Assembly: GCA_029287645.1 (NCBI GenBank)
Contig: JARFQS010000523.1
Span: 1-5,368 of the forward strand
Source of the DNA: Thermoanaerobaculia bacterium
GTDB lineage: Bacteria > Acidobacteriota > Thermoanaerobaculia > Multivoradales > JAHEKO01
Length of the DNA: 5,368 nucleotides
Direction: 5' to 3'
Part shown: one piece after another, positions 1-5,368 of the stretch
Layout of the letters: the number at the start of each line of letters is the position of its first letter
Numbering within the stretch: position 1 is the stretch's first letter
The notes under the pieces: model-generated
What the model saw: only the letters and a program-made list of their open reading frames with translations
Told to the model about the DNA's origin: nothing
Databases searched by the model: none
Made by a program: the position numbers and the translations under genes

Positions 1-65
1 GGCTAGCCCAGTACGCCAAGATCTATCCCGACGAGGGAGTGGCGCTCGGCGAGTTGAACGGCTAG
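1..65 (+). CDS. 3' end of an unidentified protein-coding gene (partial)
   Basis: Reading from base 3, twenty sense codons end in TAG at 63-65 and give a tail reading LAQYAKIYPDEGVALGELNG. Seventeen of the twenty codons end in G or C, as in the firm genes here, so this is probably real coding sequence. The tail is hydrophilic, with no membrane segment and no domain I recognise, so I assign no function. The stop lies 186 bp before the likely start of the SpoIIE-type phosphatase on the same strand, so the two could share a transcript, but the gap is long for tight coupling. The alternative is a chance open frame in GC-rich DNA. Confidence 0.5.
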   Translation, partial: LAQYAKIYPDEGVALGELNG

Positions 66-146
66 CCCGCATGATGCATGAGCGCGCGAGTAGATTGTGG
101 AAAGCGTCTGTCAGATCAGGTCACCCGCAGGGAGGAGCCCCGGAGG

Positions 147-161
147 CAACCTTGCAGGTTG
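147..161 (+). promoter_or_regulatory. Small inverted repeat in the phosphatase leader
   Basis: The sequence CAACCT-TGC-AGGTTG forms a perfect 6-bp inverted repeat around a 3-base centre, in the spacer about 90 bp before the phosphatase start. It could be a small operator or an RNA hairpin. No U-tract follows, so it is not a typical intrinsic terminator. I see no convincing promoter hexamers in 66-251. Six-base repeats occur by chance, so this is a weak call. Confidence 0.2.
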
Positions 162-251
162 TTGAGGAGCGACGAGCGAGGACGGCCAGAGAAGGCGGGC
201 GATCTCCACTAGATGCCGTGTGGTTCATGCGTCATGCGGGCTGGGGGGAAG

Positions 252-1838
252 ATGAGTCGTCCTTCTACCCCACTTGAAAGAGAGTTGAGTTGGGAGGACG
301 TCCTGGGCGCTGCCGAGCGGCGCGAGGGCGAGCGTGCGTTCCTGGTGCGGCTCTTGCAGCTGCTCTGCCAGTCTCGGGGGCTCAAGGCTGCGGCTCTCTA
401 CTCCCAAGGCAGTGAGTGCTTCGAGCGCCAGGTGGTGTGGGGGTCGGAGGCATTCCCGGCGTCCATCGGCCCTGACGAATCGGCCGGCTTCGAGGGCCTG
501 GAGCTACCGGAGGGCCGTCTTCTCTTCGCCCCGGCCGAGGAGGACTGGAGACTCCCGAAGGGCCCGATCGTCCTGGCTCTGGCCTCGGGCCTCCGTGCTG
601 CCGTTCTCAAACAGCAGCTCAAGGAGCAGAGCTTCGTCGTCAACTATCGCGGCGTCGAGCTGGAGGCTCTCTACGATGTCGGCTTGGCCATCGCCTCGAT
701 GCTCAACCTCGAGCAGCTGGGTGAGGAGATTCTGTTGCGCGCCGTGTCGCTGCTGGATGCTCGGCGCGGCGCACTGTACCTGCGCAGGGGTCGACTCCTG
801 GTGCTGGACCATACTCTCGGCGGTAACGCTCGACCCGAGATCCCGTTGGAGGATCCACAGGTGGAGCAGGTCCTGGGGCCGGGACTCGGCAAGGAGCAGG
901 ATCTCCTGCCGGGCGCCAGTCATTTGATGGCTGTGCCTGTAGGTGCGGAGCCGAGCTCGCGTGGCATCCTACTGGTCGCCGACAAGGAAAGCCGGCACGG
1001 CGTAGGTCCGTTTGAGGAATCGGATCGCCGCACGCTGGCGCTGTTCGCGAATCAGGCGGCCACGGCTCTGGAGACCGCTTATCTGCATAAGCAGGCGTTG
1101 GAGAAGGAGCGTCTCGAACGGGAGATCGAGCTGGCTGCGGACATTCAACGCCGTCTGCTTCCGACCACCTTTCCCATCGTCGAGGGCTTCGAGCTGGCCG
1201 GCTGGAGCCGACCGGCCCGCCATGTGGGCGGTGACTTCTACGATCTGATGCGCACGGACGAAGGCAGGATCGGTGCGGTGCTGGCCGATGTCTCGGGCAA
1301 GGGTCTACCGGCGGCGCTCATGGTCTCTACGATCCACTCGGCGATGCGCCTACTCGTCGAGCAGGAGGAGATCGGCCCGGAGCTGGTCCGCCTGTTGAAT
1401 CGACACATTTCGGCCTCGACAGCGCCAAACAAGTTCATCACCCTGCTGCTGGCAGAGCTCGATCCATCGACGGGTGAGGTGTGCTACGTCAACGCAGGCC
1501 ACAATCCTGGTCTGGTGATCCGAGGCGATGGCAGCGTTGGCGAGTTGAGCTCGGGAGGCCTGCCGCTCGGTCTGTTCGGTGAGAGCTCCTACGAAGGAGG
1601 TCGCTTGCATCTCGAGCCGGGCGACCTGCTCTGCGTCTATAGTGATGGACTCACCGAGTGCGAGTCGCCGACGGACGAGGAGTTCGGAGTGTCGCGCATG
1701 ATCGATCTGCTGCGCTCCTCGAGCGACCGATCCCTGTCAGAGGTTATTGGGACTGTGGACAAAGCTGTCACGGACTTCGCCCAGGGGCTCGATCAGGGTG
1801 ACGACCAGACGCTGGTTCTGCTCCGGCGCTCGGCCTGA
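252..1838 (+). CDS. GAF-domain SpoIIE/RsbU-type PP2C serine phosphatase
   Basis: Predicted metal-dependent phosphatase that dephosphorylates phosphoserine or phosphothreonine, typically on an anti-sigma-factor antagonist in a partner-switching pathway. With the ATG at 252 the protein has 528 residues and no membrane segment or signal peptide, so it should be cytoplasmic. Residues about 22-125 may be a short degenerate GAF-like domain. Residues about 137-280 look like a GAF sensor domain, followed by a charged linker helix (about 275-297). The SpoIIE domain fills the C-terminal half: IQRRLLP at 298-304, VGGDFYD at 325-331 (D328), ADVSGKG at 345-351 (D346), NAGHNP at 414-419, YSDGLTE near 463-469 (D465) and DDQT near 517-520. 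The acidic metal-binding positions are all present, so it should be active. Start choice: the ATG at 252 follows the purine tract GGGGGGAAG, which touches it; an in-frame ATG at 213 would add 13 residues but has no ribosome-binding site. No kinase or antagonist partner is visible here, so its target is unknown. Confidence 0.93.
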   Translation: MSRPSTPLERELSWEDVLGAAERREGERAFLVRLLQLLCQSRGLKAAALYSQGSECFERQVVWGSEAFPASIGPDESAGFEGLELPEGRLLFAPAEEDWRLPKGPIVLALASGLRAAVLKQQLKEQSFVVNYRGVELEALYDVGLAIASMLNLEQLGEEILLRAVSLLDARRGALYLRRGRLLVLDHTLGGNARPEIPLEDPQVEQVLGPGLGKEQDLLPGASHLMAVPVGAEPSSRGILLVADKESRHGVGPFEESDRRTLALFANQAATALETAYLHKQALEKERLEREIELAADIQRRLLPTTFPIVEGFELAGWSRPARHVGGDFYDLMRTDEGRIGAVLADVSGKGLPAALMVSTIHSAMRLLVEQEEIGPELVRLLNRHISASTAPNKFITLLLAELDPSTGEVCYVNAGHNPGLVIRGDGSVGELSSGGLPLGLFGESSYEGGRLHLEPGDLLCVYSDGLTECESPTDEEFGVSRMIDLLRSSSDRSLSEVIGTVDKAVTDFAQGLDQGDDQTLVLLRRSA

Positions 1839-1896
1839 GCCCGCCTAAAGCCTCGTCGCCCACTCGGTGCAGGCCTTCACTTCTCACAATCTCGGG

Positions 1897-3231
1897 TCAG
1901 ATGGATTCGAGCAATGGCCGCAGATTCGTGGTGTCGGCGATCGCCATGGCTGGAGTGGAGATGCCCCCGAGAACTCCGTCATGACTGATTCGGAGCACGG
2001 GCTCGGAACCGACACCGAGGAGGTTCGAGAAGGCGCGCAGCAAGCTGTCCTCCCAGACGAGGTCGGGAAGGCCTTCGGCGAGCTTGCCGTCGGCGATGCG
2101 ACGCACACCCCTCGCAACGGCCCGGACCTGGACTCTGGATGGCTCGAAGCACTCTACCTGGTCGAGCCAGCCGATCCATAGGCCACCTTCGGCTGCTTCG
2201 AGCAGCTGTTCCTCGCTCAGATGGCCAGGAGCCAGATACAGGTTCATGGCACGGGCGTCGTTGCCACCGATGGCGTGCGCCGTCGCTTCGAGCCCCAGTT
2301 GTGCCGCCTGGCGTTGATCCACGGCCGGCGTCTTCGGCGCTCCCTTGAGAATCAGGTCTACGGGCCGCTTGGCCGTACCTTCCAGATCGAAGGGGAAGGG
2401 CAGGCCACTCGGATCTGTTGCATCGTCGCGCAGGTGGATCGCCCGATCGAAGACCTGCACATCGAGGTGCTCCCGCAGAAAGGAGCTTCCCTGGTAGTAG
2501 GAGACAGCCGAAAAGGCGACCCGGTTCAGAATGTCACAGAGACCGGCGGTCGCTTCCGCCGAGAGGACGATCGGTCGGGGACCTGATGTCAGGTCGGCTT
2601 CCTGGCCCGAGGCATGCCGTTGCTTGGCCCTCTCGAAGACTCGGCCGATGTCCAGCCCGTCCAGGCTCCGTGCTGCCGAAGCCGCCCGTCCACCCCCCGG
2701 CCGCCGGCCGATTCGCGCTTCGACTCCGGCCGCCGTGACCGCGGCCTGACGCCGAACGCCTCGTGTGTTGAACACCGCGATGCGGGCGGCCGTCCATTGC
2801 AGGTCGAGAGTGCCGCGGCTACCGGCCCAGGGCTCGAGAAGTCGCTCGGCCCGCTTGGCATTCAGGTTGGCAATCTGCGAGTCCCAGAGCCGGGCCAGCT
2901 CCGGAGTCGGTGTCTCGTCCGCCGGGATGTGGAGGAGCCCCGGAAGAGGCTCTCGACTGCGGGACTGCGCGATGGCGGCTCGAATGCCATTCTCCAGCTC
3001 ACCGATCTCGCCAAAGCCGGTGCGGTGGCTTCCGACCCTGCGCCGGTCGATGACGCGAACCATGATGGTTCGCTCGTGATTCAGCCGGCCTTCGATCTGC
3101 CGGTTTCGCTTGCGACTCTTGCCCCGGCGCTTCTCCAACCAGACGATTTCGGTCTCATCGGCCGGTGAGTGGCGCAATGCGGTCTCGATCCGGTCGGAGA
3201 TCGCTTCGAGGCTCAGGAACTCGGACTCCAT
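1897..3231 (-). CDS. pmbA: TldD/PmbA family protein, TldE-like (non-catalytic) subunit
   Basis: The 444-residue product matches the TldE/PmbA half of the TldD-TldE system in length (E. coli PmbA is about 450) and architecture. Family features include a basic N-terminal domain (about 1-120), the central segment beginning IVLSAEA near 221, RDDATDPSGLPFPFDLEGTA near 268-287, the VDLILKGAPK strand-turn near 291-300, LYLAPG near 331-336, and a Gly-rich C-terminal domain (GVGSEPVLRISHDG near 406-419). In the known complex TldD carries zinc through an HExxxH motif and TldE is its inactive partner; the pair degrades unfolded peptides and processes some modified peptides and antitoxins. No HExxxH is present, so this should be the TldE role, and no tldD lies in the window. 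It follows mtaB by 35 bp on the same strand and is probably cotranscribed with it. The ATG at 3231 is the first canonical in-frame start after the mtaB stop, though the best Shine-Dalgarno sequence sits 23 bp upstream. An in-frame GTG at 3261 is a possible longer start. Confidence 0.87.
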   Translation of the reverse strand: MESEFLSLEAISDRIETALRHSPADETEIVWLEKRRGKSRKRNRQIEGRLNHERTIMVRVIDRRRVGSHRTGFGEIGELENGIRAAIAQSRSREPLPGLLHIPADETPTPELARLWDSQIANLNAKRAERLLEPWAGSRGTLDLQWTAARIAVFNTRGVRRQAAVTAAGVEARIGRRPGGGRAASAARSLDGLDIGRVFERAKQRHASGQEADLTSGPRPIVLSAEATAGLCDILNRVAFSAVSYYQGSSFLREHLDVQVFDRAIHLRDDATDPSGLPFPFDLEGTAKRPVDLILKGAPKTPAVDQRQAAQLGLEATAHAIGGNDARAMNLYLAPGHLSEEQLLEAAEGGLWIGWLDQVECFEPSRVQVRAVARGVRRIADGKLAEGLPDLVWEDSLLRAFSNLLGVGSEPVLRISHDGVLGGISTPAMAIADTTNLRPLLESI

Positions 3232-3254
3232 TGTGGGATGAGGAATGGCTTCGG

Positions 3255-3259
3255 CCTCC
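3255..3259 (-). promoter_or_regulatory. GGAGG motif between mtaB and the tldE-like gene
   Basis: The minus strand reads GGAGG just after the mtaB stop. It is the only strong Shine-Dalgarno-like sequence in the 35-bp gap, yet it lies 23 nt before the ATG at 3231, too far for normal use. It lies 8 nt before an in-frame ATT (first base 3246), a rare start codon. It overlaps the start region of the in-frame GTG at 3261. So it leaves the true start of the TldE-like protein open. Confidence 0.4.
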
Positions 3260-3266
3260 ACGGAAT

Positions 3267-4586
3267 TCAGGTTGAAAGAGTCGGCTTCTCGCTGGAAGAG
3301 CGCCTCGGTATCGCATCGAGCAGGACCGGCTGGCATCGGACTCCTCGATCCGACGCTTCGAGCAGCCTCTCCCGATGCAGCTGGTGGGCCAGTGGCTCCG
3401 TGCTTTCCTTGTGGACGCGAATGTAGTTGTCGCTCGTGCCGTACCAGATTCCGTCGCGGTACGATTCCCATAGAACCTCGACCTCGGAGCCCAGGTGTCT
3501 CGCGGCGAAGCTTTCGGCAGCTCGGTCTGCCACCTCGAGCATCTGGCTCATCCTCAGACGCTTGATCGGATGGGGGATCGGGTCGAGCAGCGAGGCTGCT
3601 TCGGTTCCCGGTCGCGAAGAGAAGGGGAAGGCATGAATCCGTGCGAGCTCGAGATTCTCGACAAAGCGCAGGCTCTCCTCGAACTGCTCTTCGGTCTCGC
3701 CTGGAAAGCCGACGATCACGTCGGTAGTGACGGCGACGCCCGGGATCTCCCTCTTGACCTCGTGGACGAGGGCCTCGAAATCGCTTGCGCTGTACGGTCG
3801 CCGCATGCGCTTCAGGGTCTCCGTGCAGCCGCTCTGCAGCGAGAAATGGAGGTGGCGACAGAGGCGAGAGTCCTGAAGCAGGTCGAGGAGTCGACGATCG
3901 AGTTGCCAGGGTGCGATCGAGGTGAGTCGGATGCGGCTGTGGTCGAGGTAATGCAGCAGTTGCTCGACGAGATCGAACAGTCGCTTCTCTCCCCACCGAT
4001 ACGAGGAGATCTGTACTCCGGTAATGACGATCTCCCCGAAGCCCCCGGCGCTCAGGTCCGCCACCTCTTGCACGACGGAGTCGAAGGGTCGACTTCGCTG
4101 GCTACCCCGCGTCTTCGGAATGATGCAGAACGCACAGGGCATGTCGCAGCCGTCTTCGATCTTGACCAGAGTGCGGCTGTTACCGAACTCGATCGGCACG
4201 TACGGAACGGGAAGTCGGTGTGCCTCAGTGGAAGTCGGAACCAGATGGGGGAAGGCCTCTCGCACATGGTCGAGGAGTGCTTCCTTGTCCTGGTTGGGGA
4301 CGACGAGATCCACGCCGGCGAGCGAAGCCGCCTCCTGAGGATCCCCATCGACATAGCAACCGGTCAGGACCGTCCGAAGCTCAGGGTTCAGGCGGTGGCC
4401 CCGCCGAGCGGTCTTTCGGGAGTCTCGGGCTGCCAGATGGGTGACCGTGCACGAGTTGACGATGTGCAACTGGGCGTCGGCGAGCTCGCCGGCGATCGAG
4501 AACCCCGCCGCATGAAACTGACGCGCCAGCCGCTCGAGCTCGGCCTGGTTGAGCTTGCATCCCAGGTTGCTGAAATAGACCCTCAT
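3267..4586 (-). CDS. mtaB: tRNA (N6-threonylcarbamoyladenosine37-C2)-methylthiotransferase MtaB
   Basis: Radical-SAM enzyme that adds a methylthio group to t6A37 of tRNAs reading ANN codons, giving ms2t6A and supporting decoding accuracy. The 439-residue protein shows the full family plan. The N-terminal UPF0004 domain opens with MRVYFSNLGCKLNQAE and has cluster-binding cysteines at about C10, C46 (NSCTVTH) and C77 (TGCY). The radical-SAM core carries CxxxCxxC at C147, C151 and C154 within DGCDMPCAFC, then RGSQRSR (160-166), the SLQSGCTETLKRMRRPYS block (249-266) and TTDVIVGFPGETEEQF (287-302). The last 70-80 residues would form a diverged TRAM-like RNA-binding domain. The LGCKLNQAE opening and length (B. 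subtilis YqeV is about 451) separate it from MiaB and RimO. Start: the ATG at 4586 places the conserved motif at the very N terminus, as in homologues. An in-frame GTG at 4610 would add 8 residues and has a GGAGG 4 nt upstream. It appears to be the first gene of a two-gene operon with the TldE-like gene. Confidence 0.95.
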   Translation of the reverse strand: MRVYFSNLGCKLNQAELERLARQFHAAGFSIAGELADAQLHIVNSCTVTHLAARDSRKTARRGHRLNPELRTVLTGCYVDGDPQEAASLAGVDLVVPNQDKEALLDHVREAFPHLVPTSTEAHRLPVPYVPIEFGNSRTLVKIEDGCDMPCAFCIIPKTRGSQRSRPFDSVVQEVADLSAGGFGEIVITGVQISSYRWGEKRLFDLVEQLLHYLDHSRIRLTSIAPWQLDRRLLDLLQDSRLCRHLHFSLQSGCTETLKRMRRPYSASDFEALVHEVKREIPGVAVTTDVIVGFPGETEEQFEESLRFVENLELARIHAFPFSSRPGTEAASLLDPIPHPIKRLRMSQMLEVADRAAESFAARHLGSEVEVLWESYRDGIWYGTSDNYIRVHKESTEPLAHQLHRERLLEASDRGVRCQPVLLDAIPRRSSSEKPTLST

Positions 4587-4595
4587 CGGCCGACT

Positions 4596-4601
4596 ATTGT
4601 A
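4596..4601 (-). promoter_or_regulatory. -10-like box (TACAAT) almost abutting the mtaB ATG
   Basis: On the minus strand TACAAT matches the sigma-70 -10 consensus at 5 of 6 positions and ends 9 nt before the ATG at 4586. Transcription would begin within about 3 nt of the ATG, giving an essentially leaderless mRNA. No recognisable -35 hexamer lies 16-19 bp upstream, so the promoter call is tentative. If the GTG at 4610 is the true start, this box would lie inside the coding region and would not be the promoter. Confidence 0.35.
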
Positions 4602-4614
4602 CAGAGTCACCCGC

Positions 4615-4619
4615 CCTCC
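4615..4619 (-). promoter_or_regulatory. GGAGG Shine-Dalgarno candidate for an alternative mtaB GTG start
   Basis: The minus strand reads GGAGG followed by GCGG and then an in-frame GTG (first base 4610). The 4-nt spacing is short but tolerable. It competes with the leaderless reading of the ATG at 4586; homologue alignment favours the ATG, ribosome-binding-site strength favours the GTG. Confidence 0.3.
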
Positions 4620-4637
4620 ATATGCTTTGCCACCGGC

Positions 4638-4653
4638 TGGCTCGGCAATTGCA
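4638..4653 (+). promoter_or_regulatory. Candidate sigma-54 (-24/-12) promoter facing pcm
   Basis: TGGCTCGGCAATTGCA matches the RpoN consensus TGGCACG-N4-TTGCA with a single mismatch. It has the invariant GG (4639-4640) and GC (4651-4652) separated by exactly 10 bp. It lies in the intergenic region and points toward pcm, with a predicted start near 4664 and a leader of about 290 nt. RpoN promoters need an enhancer-binding protein, whose site would fall inside mtaB. I see no obvious paired activator site, so this rests on the core motif alone. Confidence 0.4.
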
Positions 4654-4749
4654 GGTTTCAACGAGGAACAGGGGCGCGCCTCTGCCGGGACCTACAGAAT
4701 CTGGCCGCAGCGCGACCTGGAAAGGGCGGACAGTCCGGAGCTTGCGAAC

Positions 4750-4956
4750 ATGACGTCACCGACCGTGGACACCCTCGATCTCGAGCTGAGCGGCCGTCGC
4801 TCTGAGATGGCGGCCCCCGAGAAGTGCTCGGAGGACCGCTCCGGGGCTCCTCATCGGGATACTATGAGAGGGAGCGGCTCGGCAGCTCTCCCTTGGATCT
4901 CGAGATCAGCCGCTGGTGATGTGCAACAGCGGCTAGGGTTGGAGGTCTGGCAGTGA
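4750..4956 (+). CDS. Doubtful small ORF whose stop overlaps the pcm start (GTGA)
   Basis: ATG at 4750, preceded by GGAG (4737-4740) at 9-nt spacing, opens 68 codons ending in a TGA that shares 4 bases with the pcm GTG, the usual layout of translationally coupled genes. The first 30 or so codons have GC-rich third positions ([17 protein letters not shown]...), but the bias fades after about 4845, and the later residues (low-complexity Ser/Gly/Ala/Arg) do not look like a folded protein. No domain, signal peptide or membrane segment is visible, and I recognise no family. It may be a leader ORF that couples ribosomes into pcm, a decaying gene, or chance. Confidence 0.22.
   Translation: MTSPTVDTLDLELSGRRSEMAAPEKCSEDRSGAPHRDTMRGSGSAALPWISRSAAGDVQQRLGLEVWQ
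4896..4907. repeat. 12-bp perfect palindrome GATCTCGAGATC
   Basis: A perfect 12-bp inverted repeat lies about 45 bp before the pcm start. Its surroundings (4890-4913) resemble a stretch at 4772-4794; the two share GATCTCGAG and most flanking bases, with one single-base indel. It could be an operator for a dimeric regulator or just a by-product of CTCGAG-rich sequence. Confidence 0.2.
4941..4945 (+). promoter_or_regulatory. Shine-Dalgarno sequence that fixes the pcm GTG start
   Basis: GGAGG (followed by T) lies 7 nt before the GTG at 4953, ideal spacing. The internal ATG at 5073, which would give a conventional cytoplasmic Pcm, is preceded by CAGAGACGGTCG and has no comparable site. This supports translation from the GTG and so inclusion of the hydrophobic leader. 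Confidence 0.7.
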
Positions 4957-5039
4957 TCTGGCGCAATCTGGGTATCCGCAATAGAGTGTTCGTGGTGAGC
5001 GGGCTCCTGCTCGCCCTGGCACCAATGAGACTCTGGGGA
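4953..5039 (+). other. Putative signal peptide or membrane anchor of Pcm
   Basis: This covers residues 1-29 of the Pcm reading frame: positively charged start, hydrophobic core of about 12 residues, then PMRLWG before QTSGF. There is no lipobox cysteine and no twin-arginine motif, so Sec-type export or an uncleaved anchor is the likeliest reading. The hydrophobic core is short and the -3/-1 residues (L, G) are only moderately good for cleavage. Confidence 0.55.
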
Positions 5040-5368
5040 CAGACAAGCGGCTTCGTCGACCAGAGACGGTCGATGGTCGAGGAGCAGATCCTGCGCCGTG
5101 GGGTCTCCGAGCGCAAGGTCCTGGGGGCCATGGAAGAGGTGCCTCGCCACGTCTTCGTGCCCGAGCCTCTAAGGGATCAGGCCTACGCTGACGGCCCCCT
5201 GTCGATCGGATCGGGCCAGACGATCTCCCAGCCCTACATCGTAGCCCTGATGACCTCGCTACTCGAGTTGGATGGCGATGAGAGAGTGCTCGAGCTCGGC
5301 ACCGGCTCCGGGTATCAGGCGGCCATCCTCTCGCGCCGGGAGAAGGACGTCTACACGGTCGAGATTCG
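4953..5368 (+). CDS. pcm: Protein-L-isoaspartate O-methyltransferase with N-terminal export-like leader (partial, 3' end missing)
   Basis: Transfers methyl from S-adenosylmethionine to L-isoaspartyl residues in aged proteins, starting their repair. The window holds 138 codons. From residue 41 the sequence is typical Pcm: [31 protein letters not shown] (41-71), [24 protein letters not shown] (77-100) and the SAM-binding motif [16 protein letters not shown] (112-126). The first 40 residues are extra: a basic n-region (R4, R9, R11), a hydrophobic run at about 12-23 ([12 protein letters not shown]) and a possible cleavage site near LWG-Q (29/30). They resemble a Sec signal peptide or membrane anchor; E. 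coli Pcm (208 residues) has no such leader. The GTG start has a strong ribosome-binding site 7 nt upstream. Export would be odd because S-adenosylmethionine is cytoplasmic, so an anchored or dual-start protein is an alternative. The C-terminal half lies beyond the window. Confidence 0.92.
   Translation, partial: MIWRNLGIRNRVFVVSGLLLALAPMRLWGQTSGFVDQRRSMVEEQILRRGVSERKVLGAMEEVPRHVFVPEPLRDQAYADGPLSIGSGQTISQPYIVALMTSLLELDGDERVLELGTGSGYQAAILSRREKDVYTVEI

Larger units (their letters stand above)
4587..4952. other. Divergent intergenic region between mtaB and pcm
   Basis: These 366 bp separate the leftward mtaB operon from the rightward pcm gene and must hold promoters for both. Seen here are the mtaB -10-like box (4596-4601), a sigma-54-type match facing pcm (4638-4653), the palindrome TGACGTCA (4751-4758), a doubtful 68-codon ORF (4750-4956), an imperfect hairpin (arms GAGGA 4831-4835 and TCCTC 4848-4852, extended by CC/GG with one bulge) and the pcm ribosome-binding site. 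I see no riboswitch I can name and no terminator with a U-tract. Confidence 0.6.

Noticed and set aside
1..68. Direct repeat GGCTAGCCC at 1-9 and 60-68
   Set aside because: Only 9 bases, one copy inside coding sequence and the other spanning the stop codon; no flanking duplication to suggest a mobile element.
213..251. Longer phosphatase start at ATG 213
   Set aside because: No Shine-Dalgarno sequence before 213, and the added residues (MPCGSCVMRAGGK) are not domain-like. The ATG at 252 follows a purine-rich tract, though this is not certain.
71..277. 68-codon ORF starting at ATG 71 before the phosphatase
   Set aside because: No ribosome-binding site, no recognisable protein features, and it overlaps the phosphatase start in another frame.
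3232..3996. Upstream extension of the TldE-like frame to a 699-residue protein
   Set aside because: This part runs out of frame through the mtaB coding region and is Arg/Pro/Ser-rich shadow sequence; family similarity begins only near 3231.
4751..4758. Palindrome TGACGTCA as a regulator operator
   Set aside because: An isolated 8-bp palindrome is expected by chance at this GC content and matches no bacterial operator I can name with confidence.
3495..4805. 436-codon plus-strand ORF antisense to mtaB
   Set aside because: It overlaps an unmistakable mtaB with all cluster cysteines, contains no recognisable domain, and is the long open antisense frame expected in GC-rich genes.
4860..4865. TACTAT as a -10 box for pcm
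   Set aside because: No -35-like hexamer at 16-18 bp upstream; the sigma-54-type site is the better promoter candidate.
4851..5150. Minus-strand ORFs opposite the start of pcm
   Set aside because: They lie antisense to a clear Pcm domain and show no protein features.

Overview
The window is GC-rich and densely packed, with strongly GC-biased third codon positions. It looks like chromosomal DNA of a high-GC bacterium. The gene content (a GAF-linked SpoIIE-type phosphatase, MtaB, an orphan TldE/PmbA-like protein, and an isoaspartyl methyltransferase with an N-terminal export-like leader) fits a diderm lineage such as Acidobacteriota, Myxococcota or a relative. That placement is an inference from style, not a phylogenetic result. 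I see no insertion sequence, tRNA, rRNA, CRISPR array or phage gene.

Layout from left to right: (i) the last 20 codons of an unidentified plus-strand gene (to 65). (ii) A short spacer, then a plus-strand gene (about 252-1838) for a cytoplasmic GAF + PP2C/SpoIIE serine/threonine phosphatase of the RsbU type. (iii) Convergent to it, a minus-strand pair read mtaB then pmbA/tldE-like (4586 down to 1897). The two are separated by 35 bp and are probably one operon. (iv) A 366-bp divergent intergenic region (4587-4952). It holds a -10-like box almost abutting the mtaB ATG, a good sigma-54-type -24/-12 match facing right, and a doubtful 68-codon ORF. (v) The first 138 codons of a pcm gene (4953 onward) that runs off the right edge. 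Its GTG start has a strong Shine-Dalgarno sequence and opens an extra 40-residue hydrophobic leader before the usual Pcm domain.

The genes do not form one obvious pathway. MtaB modifies tRNA, the TldE-like protein would partner a TldD protease encoded elsewhere, Pcm repairs isoaspartyl damage in aged proteins, and the SpoIIE phosphatase is a signalling output. A loose theme of translation and protein quality control plus stress signalling is possible but speculative. I do not see a clearly new multi-gene system. The points most worth checking are the apparently exported Pcm with its sigma-54-like promoter, the possible leaderless mtaB start, and the orphan, zinc-motif-less TldE coupled to mtaB.
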